64,000 bases of DNA, taken from positions 1-64,000 of the forward strand of contig JAUXUF010000094.1 in the NCBI GenBank assembly GCA_030684645.1, in the 5' to 3' direction. Below the pieces are notes generated by a model. The model worked only from the letters and a program-made list of their open reading frames with translations, searched no databases and had not been told where the DNA came from. The stretch is from Bacteroidota bacterium. Lineage in GTDB: Bacteria > Bacteroidota > Bacteroidia > Bacteroidales > Prolixibacteraceae. Numbering within the stretch: the first letter of the stretch is position 1; every line of letters starts with the position of its first letter. Shown here piece after piece: positions 1 through 9,535 of this stretch. The position numbers and the translations under genes were made by a program.

Positions 1-37
1 CATAGAATAGTCAGAAGGGGTTCTCTCTCCTACAATT

Positions 38-112
38 GTCGAGTAGGTCAGCGGCATTGCTGCCGCTTTCCCCTCTAAGAACCGTACTTGAAAGTTTCCC
101 CTCATACGGCTC
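38..112 (-). ncRNA. Group II intron 3' end: domains V and VI
   Basis: On the minus strand, positions 112-79 form a 34-nt hairpin that begins GAGCCGTATG and ends GTACGGTTC, the typical form of the catalytic domain V of a bacterial group II intron. Positions about 76-40 then form a second hairpin (GCGGCA / TGCCGC inner stem) with an unpaired A in GACC on its 3' side, as expected for the branch-point domain VI. The intron would end at CTCGAC near position 38, fitting the usual AY 3' end, and positions 1-37 would be 3' exon. The 20-nt spacing between the end of the maturase frame and domain V is normal. The 5' half of the intron is not in the window. Confidence 0.8.
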
Positions 113-131
113 AAGCAACTCAAAGTTTCCG

Positions 132-1268
132 TTAAGAAACCGGCTCAAAATCTTCATTATTATTCAGGTTGTAGATTCTCCTGCAGCAACTGACATGAAC
201 AAGGGATTTAACTGTTTTGCCATTTGTATTAATACTGGCCAAATACCAATCTTTTTCCTTGTTGATCGGATCGTTACAGATCGGGCATGCACGTTTTTGT
301 TTCTTCCATAAGCTTAACAATGATTCCCGACCTTTAAGTGAAATGAGCATTTTGTAGGTTTCCCTTTTATCAAAATATTCTTTCCATTCCGGATCGTAAG
401 GATTGGCATCGCATTGGGTCTTGACGTACCGAGTGATTTTGGTGTCAGATAATCGTTTGAGTATCATTGTTCTTTTTACACCCTTAAAATTATAATCTAC
501 CGCAAACCTCCAATTCATATTTCCAATTTTGCGGAAATACTTTCGTGTAACCCATTTTGTATTCTTCATTGGATGTCTCCTTTTTGACCATTGCATTAAC
601 TTCCAAAAGATTTGATGGTCTGCTTTACAGAAAGTATCCGAGGAAACACAGTGCTTGTAATAATTCGCCCATCCTGTGATCTTAGGGTTCAGAAACCGAA
701 TCAATGTATCCTGCGTGCAGGTTTTATTGGATTCGATGGTTTCTCTAATCTTATCGAGAAACTTCTTTACTTTTTCCTTTGATGGTTTGATGAGAAATTT
801 ACCATCGTACTTTCTTATATTAAAACCCAGAAAGTCAAAGCCTTCATCAATGTGAGTTATCTTTGTTTTCTCTTCTGAGAGGGTAAGTCCTCTTACTGAA
901 AGAAACTCTTTGACTAATGGCATGATTTCATGTTCCAATATTTCTTTGTTTCTGCCTGTGATAATGAAATCATCGGCATAACGTACGAGGTTCACTTTAA
1001 AGGCAAGAGCTTTTTTGCTTATACCTCTTTTGCGAAATCTCAATGCAAGCATTGTTTGGAGACCATCCAGCGTCATATTAGCAAGAGTTGGGGAAATAAT
1101 CCCTCCTTGTGGTGTACCTTCTTCTGTCGGAAACAGCTCTTTATTAAAAACAAATCCGCTTTTCAACCATTTCTTTAACATCACTTTATCCATCGGGATA
1201 TTATTTAGTAACCAGTCATGGCTTATGTGGTCGAAGCATCCTTTGATGTCAGCTTCGAGTATCCAAGA
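132..1268 (-). pseudogene. ltrA: Group II intron reverse transcriptase/maturase, N-terminally truncated
   Basis: This is the intron-encoded protein that helps splicing and reverse transcribes the intron during retrohoming. Visible from the ATG at 1193 are the RT motif TPQGGIISPTLAN (residues 27-39), the catalytic YADD (72-75), the LGF maturase segment, and a C-terminal CxxC...HxxC region (about 295-335) in the HNH position. The reading frame continues upstream of that ATG through WILEADIKGCFDHISHDWLL, the first conserved RT block, and then hits a stop at 1278-1280. The RT finger region (roughly the first 100 or more residues of a normal 450-600-residue protein) is therefore missing. The C-terminal zinc-like region lacks the usual HH pair of an HNH nuclease, so DNA cleavage may be lost or divergent. 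It lies back to back with a truncated restriction gene. I judge it a remnant. Confidence 0.85.
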
Positions 1269-2216
1269 GCAACAGCATTAGTCAATATTTCACACATAGG
1301 AAAATCTATCTCAATCGTTCCCGAAAAAATTCAGGAAGTTGATTATTTTTTGGAACAAACCGACAGAGAACCTTGCTTTGTAAACGATGAAAATCAATAT
1401 GTGGCCTATCTTGGAAATGCCGAAATGCCAACACTTCTGACTGACAATAGAGATTTACTTGAACAAAAAATTAGGACAGAATTTCCTCAAATCGAAGTAA
1501 GCGAAATGCTCACTTTATTACAACTTAAAGACATTTTTGCCGAAGAATTAGAAAACCGAAAAGAGCAAATTCTTACCGAGCAAATTATGGCAATAAAAGA
1601 CTACCGTCTTTTCGAAGAAATCAATACAACTTTTGACCAAATACTTGACAATTCATTATACGACAATCCTTTAATGTTGGAATGGAATACTTGGCGAGCA
1701 ATGACAATGTTGGACGGAGGAAAGATTAAAGCAAACTTGAAATTTGATGACTTTGGAAATCCAATGTCCACGGCACAAGGAAATATGGCTGATATTGTTT
1801 GCGATTATGATGCTTTTGGATTAACCGTAGAAGTAACAATGCAAGGTGGACAACGACAATACGAAACAGAGAGCGAACCTGTTACAAGACATCTTGCAAA
1901 AGTAAAACGAGAGACTAACAAACCTGCATATTGTTTATTTATTGCCCCGAATATTAATGATGCGTGTATTGCTCATTTTTATGCTTTACACAAAATGAAT
2001 ATCAGCTATTATGGAGGAACTTCAACAATAGTTCCATTACCATTAAGCGTTTTCATTAAAATGGTTCAAGACTCTCATAACGCAAATTATGTTCCCGAGT
2101 CAAGACATATTCAACAGTTTTTTGAACACTCAAATGAATTGGCAAACACGACAAACAACGAAGTTGAATGGTATAATGGAATAACACAAAAAGCATTAAA
2201 TTGGCTGACAGAATAA
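1218..2216 (+). pseudogene. AlwI/MlyI-family type II restriction endonuclease, 5'-truncated
   Basis: Members of this family (AlwI, MlyI, PleI, BstNBI) cut outside short asymmetric sites. The C-terminal catalytic part is well preserved: LEWNTWR (about residue 153), GNMADIV with its Asp, TVEVT with its Glu, then QRQYETESEPVTRH, followed by YCLFIAPNI. This is the order seen in MlyI-type enzymes. Family members are about 550-600 residues; only about 310 residues here are homologous. The first 18 or so codons, including the ATG at 1218, are antisense to the neighbouring reverse transcriptase, so the true 5' end has been replaced at about 1268-1285. No methyltransferase is nearby. The nuclease half keeps all key acidic residues but the DNA-recognition half is missing, so a working enzyme is unlikely. 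Confidence 0.8.
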
Positions 2217-2415
2217 AGGGCGATCGGCTAACAGCGTATTAATCCTTTGACCAAAAATCTGAGTTACTTGGTTCGAATGCCCACAAACAAATTACTCCGT
2301 TTCCAAATCGAATTAATGTATTGCCAAAATCCTTTTTGTAATACTTACATCCAGCTCATTGTTCGAATTTTATGTACTTTATATCCGGGTTAGTACAAAA
2401 AGCTCAATTATTTGC

Positions 2416-2423
2416 TATTTTTG
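2416..2423 (+). promoter_or_regulatory. Possible -7 element for psd-pssA
   Basis: TATTTTTG at this position matches the Bacteroidota -7 consensus TAnnTTTG and lies 20 bp before the psd start codon. No good TTTG is seen at the -33 position (only TTAG about 22 bp upstream), so support is partial. Confidence 0.35.
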
Positions 2424-2442
2424 ACCCAAAATCTAAGAATTA

Positions 2443-3099
2443 ATGATGAAAGTCCATAAAGCCGGTATCCGAACAATCAATTATGCAACTGTTGGTCTCG
2501 CAGCCCTCATTCTATTTTCGTGGGTTTTCATTACTGACAGCACCATTAAATTTGGTGTTCTGGCTTCAGCAGCCTTGGTGTATTTATTGATGATTCAATT
2601 CTTCAGGTACCCGCAACGTACTATCAATCACATGGAACATGTAATTTTATCGCCAGCCGACGGTAAAATATGCGAAATAAAAGAAACCATTGAGAATGAA
2701 TATCTAAAAACCAAATGTCTCCAGGTTTCCATATTCATGTCACCAACCAATGTTCACATCAACTGGATTCCCATTCCTGGAATTATTACCTACATGAAAC
2801 ACAAGGACGGTGAGTTTTATGCTGCCTTCAAAGACAAATCGGCAGAAGAGAATGAACGGACCACAACAGCCATAAAAATAAAAGATGGACGCGAAATTGT
2901 GATGCGCCAGATTGCCGGAGCAATGGCTCGTCGAATTATCAACTATGTTACTGTTGGTGATGCAGTTGATCAGACTACTGAACTCGGATTTATCCGTTTT
3001 GGCTCCCGGGTTGACCTGTATTTACCGCTCGACACCAAATTGAGCGTCAAAATAAACGACAAAGTAAAAGGATCGCAAACCATTATAGGCGAAATTTAA
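2443..3099 (+). CDS. psd: Phosphatidylserine decarboxylase proenzyme
   Basis: The enzyme decarboxylates phosphatidylserine to phosphatidylethanolamine at the inner membrane. The 218-residue length fits the short soluble-type family. Two N-terminal hydrophobic segments (about residues 15-55) are followed by SPADGKI and by FMSPTNVHINWIP, which carries the conserved His. The self-cleavage site is the Gly-Ser in GFIRFGSRVDLY (about 187-188), where the serine becomes the pyruvoyl group. The next gene, 2 bp downstream, makes its substrate. A second in-frame ATG lies at 2446; either could start the protein. Confidence 0.95.
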   Translation: MMKVHKAGIRTINYATVGLAALILFSWVFITDSTIKFGVLASAALVYLLMIQFFRYPQRTINHMEHVILSPADGKICEIKETIENEYLKTKCLQVSIFMSPTNVHINWIPIPGIITYMKHKDGEFYAAFKDKSAEENERTTTAIKIKDGREIVMRQIAGAMARRIINYVTVGDAVDQTTELGFIRFGSRVDLYLPLDTKLSVKINDKVKGSQTIIGEI

Positions 3100-3101
3100 C
3101 C

Positions 3102-3854
3102 ATGAGCCGTATCAGCAGTTTCTTTTTCTGGGTTCCGAATACCATCACTGCCATGAACCTGGTGTGTGGTAGTTTATCTGTATTTTTTGCCGTTGACGGT
3201 CAATTAGGCTGGGCATCTGTTTTTATTTTTGCCGCTGCCATCTTTGATTTCATGGATGGTTTTTCAGCCCGTTTACTGAAAGCCTATTCAGCCATCGGTA
3301 AAGAATTGGATTCGCTGGCTGACCTGGTTTCCTTTGGACTCGCACCTGCGGCCATCGTGTTTACCATGCTCGAATTAACGCTGTTCGGAAAAAATCAGCC
3401 TATTCAGGATATCGAAGCCAACTGGAGTCAATGGATCGTGCTTTATACCAGCCTGGTTATTCCGGTTGCCGGAGCTTTCCGCCTGGCCAAATTCAATACT
3501 GACGACCGTCAGAGTGAACAGTTCCTTGGAATGCCCATTCCGGCCAATGCCATCTTTTTTGCATCACTTGGATTAATTCTGGAATTGGGAACCAAACAAA
3601 GCATTGTGCCCATCATCCTGAACAAATATGTACTCCTTTCTGCGGTATTTATCTGTGCTTTCCTGATGGTTTCCGAATTACCCATGTTCAACCTGAAATT
3701 CAAAAACCTGAAACTGAAAGAGAACGCCCTCCGCTATTTCTTTTTGGCAACTACCCTCTTGATGTTGGTTTTCCTTCAACTTTATGCCCTGCCCCTGATC
3801 ATCATCTGGTATGTATTACTCTCCGGAATAAGCTATCTGACCGGAATAAAGTAA
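3102..3854 (+). CDS. pssA: CDP-diacylglycerol--serine O-phosphatidyltransferase
   Basis: An integral membrane enzyme that joins serine to CDP-diacylglycerol, releasing CMP. The CDP-alcohol phosphotransferase signature D-G-x2-A-R-x8-G-x3-D-x3-D is complete in FMDGFSARLLKAYSAIGKEL followed by DSLADLVSFG (about residues 50-82). Several hydrophobic helices follow, ending at residue 250. It is translationally linked to psd (2 bp spacing), so the pair forms a phosphatidylethanolamine operon closed by the hairpin at 3876-3908. Confidence 0.95.
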   Translation: MSRISSFFFWVPNTITAMNLVCGSLSVFFAVDGQLGWASVFIFAAAIFDFMDGFSARLLKAYSAIGKELDSLADLVSFGLAPAAIVFTMLELTLFGKNQPIQDIEANWSQWIVLYTSLVIPVAGAFRLAKFNTDDRQSEQFLGMPIPANAIFFASLGLILELGTKQSIVPIILNKYVLLSAVFICAFLMVSELPMFNLKFKNLKLKENALRYFFLATTLLMLVFLQLYALPLIIIWYVLLSGISYLTGIK

Positions 3855-3875
3855 AACATTCTAAAAAGATTCAAC

Positions 3876-3908
3876 AAAAAGCGCCTCCGGATAGAGACGC
3901 CTGTTTTT
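3876..3908. terminator. Bidirectional terminator between pssA and the permease gene
   Basis: An A-run, a GCGCCTC / GAGACGC stem with one mismatch, and a CTGTTTTT run lie between two convergent genes. The A- and T-tracts allow use from either side. Confidence 0.6.
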
Positions 3909-4014
3909 ATTAGTCAGGCTCAGGTAAAGTGCAACAATAAGTGCTAAACCTACCTATATCATAGGACAACTTTCTGAATCCTTGATTTCCTAAATTCGCA
4001 ATAGTCGCAAATAT

Positions 4015-5439
4015 TTATTCCATCTCATGATTATTTTCATTAGCATCTGCTTTCGAATTTCTTCTCTGCAGGAAAAGATAGACCGGAATACCTGATAGAA
4101 TGAGAGTCATGCCTATAGCTGCTTCACGTGGCCGGGTTAAGATGGTATTGAAGAACAAACCGATACAAAAGAGAATAAAAATGGCCGGTACGTATGGGTA
4201 CCCCCACACTTTATACGGTCGGTGTACATCGGGCATCTTGCGACGTAAAATAAATACTCCCAACGACGTGGCTCCGTAAAAAATAAAGACGGCAAAAATG
4301 ATCATGTCTGTCAACTGATCGAAAGTTCCTGACAAAACCAGTATGGATGCCCATATACCCTGCCACAACAGCGAGTTACCCGGAACGTTGGTTTTATTAA
4401 GTTTCCCGATACCCGAAAAGAAAAGCCGGTCGCGAGCCATCGCATAATAAGGGCGGGCACCTGTTAGAATACTGGCATTTGTACAACCCAATGTTGTAAC
4501 CAGGATCAACAACGAAATAAACAGTACCCCGCCTGTCCCCCAGAAACTCCTGACCGCCTCAACAGCTGCAATCTGATTACCTGAAACATGAATCTGTTCC
4601 AGTTGCGGAATGGACAATAGCGAAAGGTAGGTCACATTAACCAGCAAATAAGTGAAGATCACCACAAAGACACCCATCACGATTCCTTTCGGAATATTTC
4701 TGTATGGGTTTTTAATCTCACCGCCGATAAATCCAACTGAAACCCATCCCTGATAAGCCCAGAAAGCAGCCAGCATAGCTGTGTAAAAGGAAGAGAGAGA
4801 CACCGTTCCACTTGTCAGATCCCTGACATCCATAAAATTTGCAGGTCTGGAAACCGTGCTGCTCAAACCAAAGAAAACGATTATAAGAAGACCTGCGCAC
4901 ACCAGCAAGAGAATGGCTTTACTCGCCCCAGCCCCGCTTTTTAAACCTGAAATATTGAGGGACGTTAAAAGTAAAATCAGCAGAATAGCTGTCAGCTTGA
5001 CTCCAAAATCCTGAAAAGGAAAGAAAACGCCGCCTACCGTAAAATGTTGCAGGGAGGGAAATAGTTCAGGAATAGGGACAATACTGTTCAATGATTGTGC
5101 AAAAACATAGGCTAACGACGAGATGGTTGCAGTCTGAATCACTGTAAACAAAGACCAGCCGTATAAAAATGCAAAAAAACGATTGTAAATCTTTTTAAAA
5201 TAGACAAATTCACCGCCTGTATCTGCCAGTAATCCAGCAACTTCGGCATTGCTCAATGCACCAAAAAGCGTGATAATCCCACCAACAATCCATGCCAGCA
5301 GTATCCATACCGAAGAATGAAGTTCAGCAGCCATCGGGGCAATTTTTTTATATACGCCTGAACCAATTATGTTTGCAATCACAAAAATGATGACATAACC
5401 TAAACCAAGTGTCCTGACCAAATTCCGTTGATTACCCAT
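4015..5439 (-). CDS. APC-family amino acid permease
   Basis: A 474-residue membrane transporter of the amino acid-polyamine-organocation superfamily. About 12 hydrophobic segments are visible. The first contains the unwound-helix motif IGSGVYKK in TM1 that binds the substrate backbone in this family. GEFVYFKKIYNRFFAFLYGW after TM2 is typical of the LAT/PotE-like branch. The frame is open 21 codons further upstream, but MGNQRNLVRTLG at 5439 is the natural start because TM1 follows it closely. The substrate cannot be read from sequence. It is a single gene, convergent with pssA. Confidence 0.85.
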   Translation of the reverse strand: MGNQRNLVRTLGLGYVIIFVIANIIGSGVYKKIAPMAAELHSSVWILLAWIVGGIITLFGALSNAEVAGLLADTGGEFVYFKKIYNRFFAFLYGWSLFTVIQTATISSLAYVFAQSLNSIVPIPELFPSLQHFTVGGVFFPFQDFGVKLTAILLILLLTSLNISGLKSGAGASKAILLLVCAGLLIIVFFGLSSTVSRPANFMDVRDLTSGTVSLSSFYTAMLAAFWAYQGWVSVGFIGGEIKNPYRNIPKGIVMGVFVVIFTYLLVNVTYLSLLSIPQLEQIHVSGNQIAAVEAVRSFWGTGGVLFISLLILVTTLGCTNASILTGARPYYAMARDRLFFSGIGKLNKTNVPGNSLLWQGIWASILVLSGTFDQLTDMIIFAVFIFYGATSLGVFILRRKMPDVHRPYKVWGYPYVPAIFILFCIGLFFNTILTRPREAAIGMTLILSGIPVYLFLQRRNSKADANENNHEME

Positions 5440-5502
5440 AGGAAAGCATTTGAAAATATTTGAAGATCCTAAATTAAGAAATAAGTTGAGTTTTAGATTC
5501 AC

Positions 5503-6019
5503 TCTATGGATTTGCTGAGTCTTTCCTATTTATCCTGGCAAACTTAAATCCTTGACTAGTCATTTCCTGTACTTTTATTTTTTGAATGGCTACACTATAT
5601 TATTCGAAAATCTTTCCAATTATAAAATTTATTGAAAACTCATTTTCAGGCAATCAGGAGCTTGAACTGAACTCAACAATCTGTCACTAAATGAACATTA
5701 ATGCAATGTAACTCAATCATTTGATCCTTATATTGCTTACTGAAAGGCATAAAATAAAATCTTCACGTCCCTGATTCAAAAAAAATTGTAATGAAAAAAT
5801 AAAAAATAAAAAATTAGAAAATAAAATCAAAATTACTATATTTCCCCTCAGCCTTGGATGTCATAATTTTTCACAAAGCGATTTTATCATAATCCGTCAG
5901 ATACTGGCATTCAATGTTACAATCAAATAAATATATATTTATTCTACTGAATTTCAGATATTTGTATTTTATTGTGTATTAAAAAAAGTGTACTTAATCT
6001 TTTAAACTAACAATCAATT
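5503..6019. other. AT-rich intergenic region
   Basis: About 520 bp separates two divergent genes. It is strongly AT-rich, especially around 5790-5840 and 5930-5990, with A-tracts. I see no open reading frame with family likeness, no RNA gene and no clean TAnnTTTG promoter. It presumably holds the promoters of both flanking genes. Confidence 0.5.
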
Positions 6020-6907
6020 ATGGAATCAAATTTCTTCAACGTGGTATTATTGCCTTTGGCACTTGGTATTGTTATGCTGGGGCTTGGACTTTCCTTAACC
6101 ATTAACGACTTTAAAAGAGTGGTTACTTATCCCAAGGCAATGATGATTGGCCTAGCCAGTCAAATGCTTATTTTGCCTGTGGTATGTTTTTTTATCGCAA
6201 AATCTTTTGGCCTTTCACCCGAACTTGCGGTAGGTTTAATGCTTCTGGCTGCGTCACCTGGCGGCCCAACAGCTAACCTATACAGTCACTTGTCTAAAGG
6301 TGATGTCGCCCTGAATATATCACTAACTGCAGTGAACAGCCTCTTAACCCTATTTACCTTGCCATTTATTGTCAATTTTGCTATTCATTATTTTATGGAG
6401 AGCGGGCAGGTAATTCCAATGCAGTTTAAAAAAGTCATGGAAGTATTTGCAATTGTTTTAGTACCCGTATCCATTGGAATGATCTTAAAAGCAAAATTTC
6501 CGTCACTTTCTTCAATACTCGATAAGCCTGTAAAGATCTTATCTGCCTTGTTTCTTGTTTTCATTATTGCAGGAGTTGTTTATCAGGAAAAGGAAAATAT
6601 AATTTCCTATTTCGAAATGGTTGGTGTTGCTGCTCTTGTCTTCAACCTTTTGAGTATAGCGGTAGGATATTATCTTCCGCGTATGTTTAGTCTAAAGGAA
6701 AATCAAGCCATTGCTATTGGTATGGAGATCGGAATTCACAATGGAACACTTGCCATTTATATTGCACTTTCTGTTGTAGGCAATAGTGTAATGAGCATTC
6801 CTCCTGCCATTTATAGCCTAATTATGTTTTTTACGGCAGCGGCTTTTGGCGTTTTTGTAAACAATAGAAGAATAGCAAAATCGAAACAGATACTCGACGT
6901 AGCTTAG
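6020..6907 (+). CDS. BASS-family sodium-dependent symporter
   Basis: A 295-residue protein with about nine or ten hydrophobic helices, of the bile acid:sodium symporter (SBF) family. LGLGLSLTINDFKRV near the N-terminus, AASPGGPTANLYSHL (about residues 92-106) and EIGIHNGTLAIYIALSV (about 238-254) are the two crossover regions that bind sodium in ASBT-type folds. Family members carry bile acids, pantoate, pyruvate or other organic anions, so the substrate is open. It stands alone and ends at a strong terminator. Confidence 0.85.
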   Translation: MESNFFNVVLLPLALGIVMLGLGLSLTINDFKRVVTYPKAMMIGLASQMLILPVVCFFIAKSFGLSPELAVGLMLLAASPGGPTANLYSHLSKGDVALNISLTAVNSLLTLFTLPFIVNFAIHYFMESGQVIPMQFKKVMEVFAIVLVPVSIGMILKAKFPSLSSILDKPVKILSALFLVFIIAGVVYQEKENIISYFEMVGVAALVFNLLSIAVGYYLPRMFSLKENQAIAIGMEIGIHNGTLAIYIALSVVGNSVMSIPPAIYSLIMFFTAAAFGVFVNNRRIAKSKQILDVA

Positions 6908-6951
6908 GATTTTTCTATTCTTGTCAGATACTTTATTGAATTCCTGAGTAC

Positions 6952-6987
6952 AAAAAGGCTGTTTGAAACTCTTCAAACAGCTTTTTT
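6952..6987 (+). terminator. Rho-independent terminator of the symporter gene
   Basis: A perfect 10-bp stem GCTGTTTGAA / TTCAAACAGC with a 4-nt loop is preceded by AAAAAG and followed by six T. Confidence 0.9.
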
Positions 6988-7128
6988 AATTTTTACCAAC
7001 TAAGGACTAAAAGCATTTAATTTTTTGAGATTCAGCCATTTTTTCATGGTTAATTTTATCTTTGCCTTTGAACAATCCCCCGTTTTAAACTTTATTTTTC
7101 GGGCAATTCAACTGCCGGCGCTGATCTT

Positions 7129-9525
7129 ATGAGTGAAGAATTAAAATGTATTCATTGTGGTAATTCGTGCGGGAAGTCCCCTGTACTTTTCGATGGAAAT
7201 CCGTTCTGCTGCTCAGGTTGTTCAACCGTTTACCAGATACTTAATACCAATCAGCTCAAACAATATTACCAGATCGAACAAATGCCGGGAGTCCGGATTG
7301 AGGATGAGAAACAGCCTGTAGATGAAACTTATGCTTTCCTCGATCTGGAAAATTTCAAATCCAAAATCCTGAATTTTTCGGAAGGCGGCATTTCCAAAGT
7401 CAGCTTTTTCATTCCTGAAATCCATTGCGCTTCGTGTATCTGGCTACTCGAAAATCTGCACAGTTTGAACAAAGGAATTATTCAGTCGTTTGTCAATTTT
7501 CCAAAGAAAGAAATCAACATCACCTTTAACGAAAGCGAAATAACCTTGCGTCAACTTGTTGCTTTGCTGGTAAGTATCCACTATATTCCTGAAATCAACC
7601 AACACAGCATCGAGAAAAGATCAACCGATCAATCGGACAAAAAACTGTTCATCAAAATCGGAATCGCCGCATTCAGTTTTATGAATGCCATGATTTATCA
7701 TTTTCCACAATACCTGCCCGGACACGAATTCCTGGAAACAGATATTAAACGGATGTTTGGCTGGCTGAGCGTTCTTTTGGCAGTTCCTGTTTTGACATAC
7801 AGCGCAAACGACTATTTTCTGACGGCATACAAAAGCATAAAAAAAGGAATCATCAGCATTGATTTGCCGATTGCACTGGGTCTGATTACGCTTTTCACGC
7901 AAAGCCTTATCGAAATCATTTCGGAGCGTGGAATTGGGTACATTGATTCGTTGACCGGGCTGGTCTTTTTCATGCTGATTGGACGCTGGTACCAGGGTAA
8001 AACCTATCAGGCACTTTCATTTGAGCGCGATTACAAAACTTACTTTCCGCTGGCAGTAACCCGAATGACCGAAACCAGCACGGTTACTATCCCGTTGGAA
8101 GAATTAAAAGCAGGCGACCGAATTCTGGTCAGAAACCAGGAAATTATACCGGCCGATTCGATCCTGAAAAGCGGAACGGCCAGCATCGATTACAGTTTTG
8201 TGACTGGCGAATCGATGCCGGTAGCCAAAAAAGAGGGCGATTTTGTGTTCGCAGGAGGCCGTCAGATGGGCAGTGCCATCGAATTGAGCATCGAAAAGGA
8301 GGTTCAGCAAAGTTACCTGACCCAACTCTGGAACCAGACTGAAAACCCGTCAAAAGCCGATTATAAACTGAATACCATTGTCAACCGGGTCAGCCAGTAT
8401 TTTACCGTTGTTGTTGTGCTGATTGCCGTTGGATCTGGAATATACTGGTCACTAAACCAGCCCGAACTGGCTCTTTTTTCGTTCACTTCGGTATTGATTA
8501 TTGCCTGCCCGTGCGCGTTGGCACTGACCGTTCCGTTTACCTTCGGAAGCACCATGAGGCAATTTGGCCGAAAAGGTTTTTACTTGAAGAATACTGCTGT
8601 CATCGAACATCTTGATAAAGTGGACACAGTAGTTTTTGATAAAACAGGCACCCTAACCAATGCTCAATCATCTGAGATCCGATTTGTAGGAAAAAAACTC
8701 AACTCGGTTCAGCTGCAACGAATAAAATCACTGGTTTTTCATTCGTCCCATCCTTTAAGTAAAACCATATATAATTCGATCGAAGGAGATGAATTGTTTG
8801 AAGTGAAAGACTTTCAGGAAATACCTGCTTTAGGAATAACCGGACTGATCCATGGATTACGGATAAATCTGGGGTCCAGATATTTTGTTTCAGGAGAAAA
8901 AAAAGAAGATGAAAGCCTGACAACCGAAGTTTGGGTGTATCTGGAAGATTCTGTTGCGGGCTACTTCCAACTCGAGAATGAATACCGTTCGGGCCTTCAT
9001 GAAGTCATTCGGAAATTGGATAAAACGTATGAACTTCATCTTTTAACCGGCGATAATGACGCCGAAAAGGCCAACCTGATTCACTATTTTGGAACCGGGA
9101 AAAATCTGCATTTCGATCAATCGCCGACAGACAAGCTGAATTATATCCGGAAATTGCAAAAAGAAGGCCGGAAAGTTCTGATGATTGGCGATGGCTTAAA
9201 CGATGCCGGGGCGCTGAACGAAAGTTATGTAGGCATCGTAATTGCCGACAATGTGTTCAACTTTTCGCCGGCCTGTGATGCCATCCTTCAGGCGAAACAG
9301 TTTGCCAGTCTGGATAAATTCATCCATTTCACCCGTAAAAGCATAAAAATCGTCAATACAGGCTTCCTGATTTCATTTCTATACAACCTGGTGGGCCTGA
9401 CATTTGCTGTCCAGGGAAACCTAACTCCGATTGTAGCAGCCATACTCATGCCAATTAGTTCTGTTTCGGTAGTTGTGTTTGCCAGTTTTTCAGTAAGTTT
9501 ATCGGCAAAATTTTCCAGATTTTAA
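7129..9525 (+). CDS. ccoI: Copper-translocating P-type ATPase for cbb3 oxidase assembly
   Basis: CcoI/FixI exports copper across the membrane for insertion into the cbb3 oxidase. The 798-residue protein starts with a Cys-rich metal-binding segment (CIHC at 7-10, CCSGC at 27-31), then an HMA-like domain with CASC (100-103). Eight membrane helices, the TGES actuator motif, the CPC ion-binding motif in ACPCALALT (about 459-463), the phosphorylation site DKTGTLT (about 504) and GDGLNDAGAL follow. It opens the cco block and is 10 bp from ccoS. The N-terminal Cys-rich extension is typical of CcoI rather than of general copper-efflux ATPases. Confidence 0.93.
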   Translation: MSEELKCIHCGNSCGKSPVLFDGNPFCCSGCSTVYQILNTNQLKQYYQIEQMPGVRIEDEKQPVDETYAFLDLENFKSKILNFSEGGISKVSFFIPEIHCASCIWLLENLHSLNKGIIQSFVNFPKKEINITFNESEITLRQLVALLVSIHYIPEINQHSIEKRSTDQSDKKLFIKIGIAAFSFMNAMIYHFPQYLPGHEFLETDIKRMFGWLSVLLAVPVLTYSANDYFLTAYKSIKKGIISIDLPIALGLITLFTQSLIEIISERGIGYIDSLTGLVFFMLIGRWYQGKTYQALSFERDYKTYFPLAVTRMTETSTVTIPLEELKAGDRILVRNQEIIPADSILKSGTASIDYSFVTGESMPVAKKEGDFVFAGGRQMGSAIELSIEKEVQQSYLTQLWNQTENPSKADYKLNTIVNRVSQYFTVVVVLIAVGSGIYWSLNQPELALFSFTSVLIIACPCALALTVPFTFGSTMRQFGRKGFYLKNTAVIEHLDKVDTVVFDKTGTLTNAQSSEIRFVGKKLNSVQLQRIKSLVFHSSHPLSKTIYNSIEGDELFEVKDFQEIPALGITGLIHGLRINLGSRYFVSGEKKEDESLTTEVWVYLEDSVAGYFQLENEYRSGLHEVIRKLDKTYELHLLTGDNDAEKANLIHYFGTGKNLHFDQSPTDKLNYIRKLQKEGRKVLMIGDGLNDAGALNESYVGIVIADNVFNFSPACDAILQAKQFASLDKFIHFTRKSIKIVNTGFLISFLYNLVGLTFAVQGNLTPIVAAILMPISSVSVVVFASFSVSLSAKFSRF

Positions 9526-9535
9526 AATTGATAAT

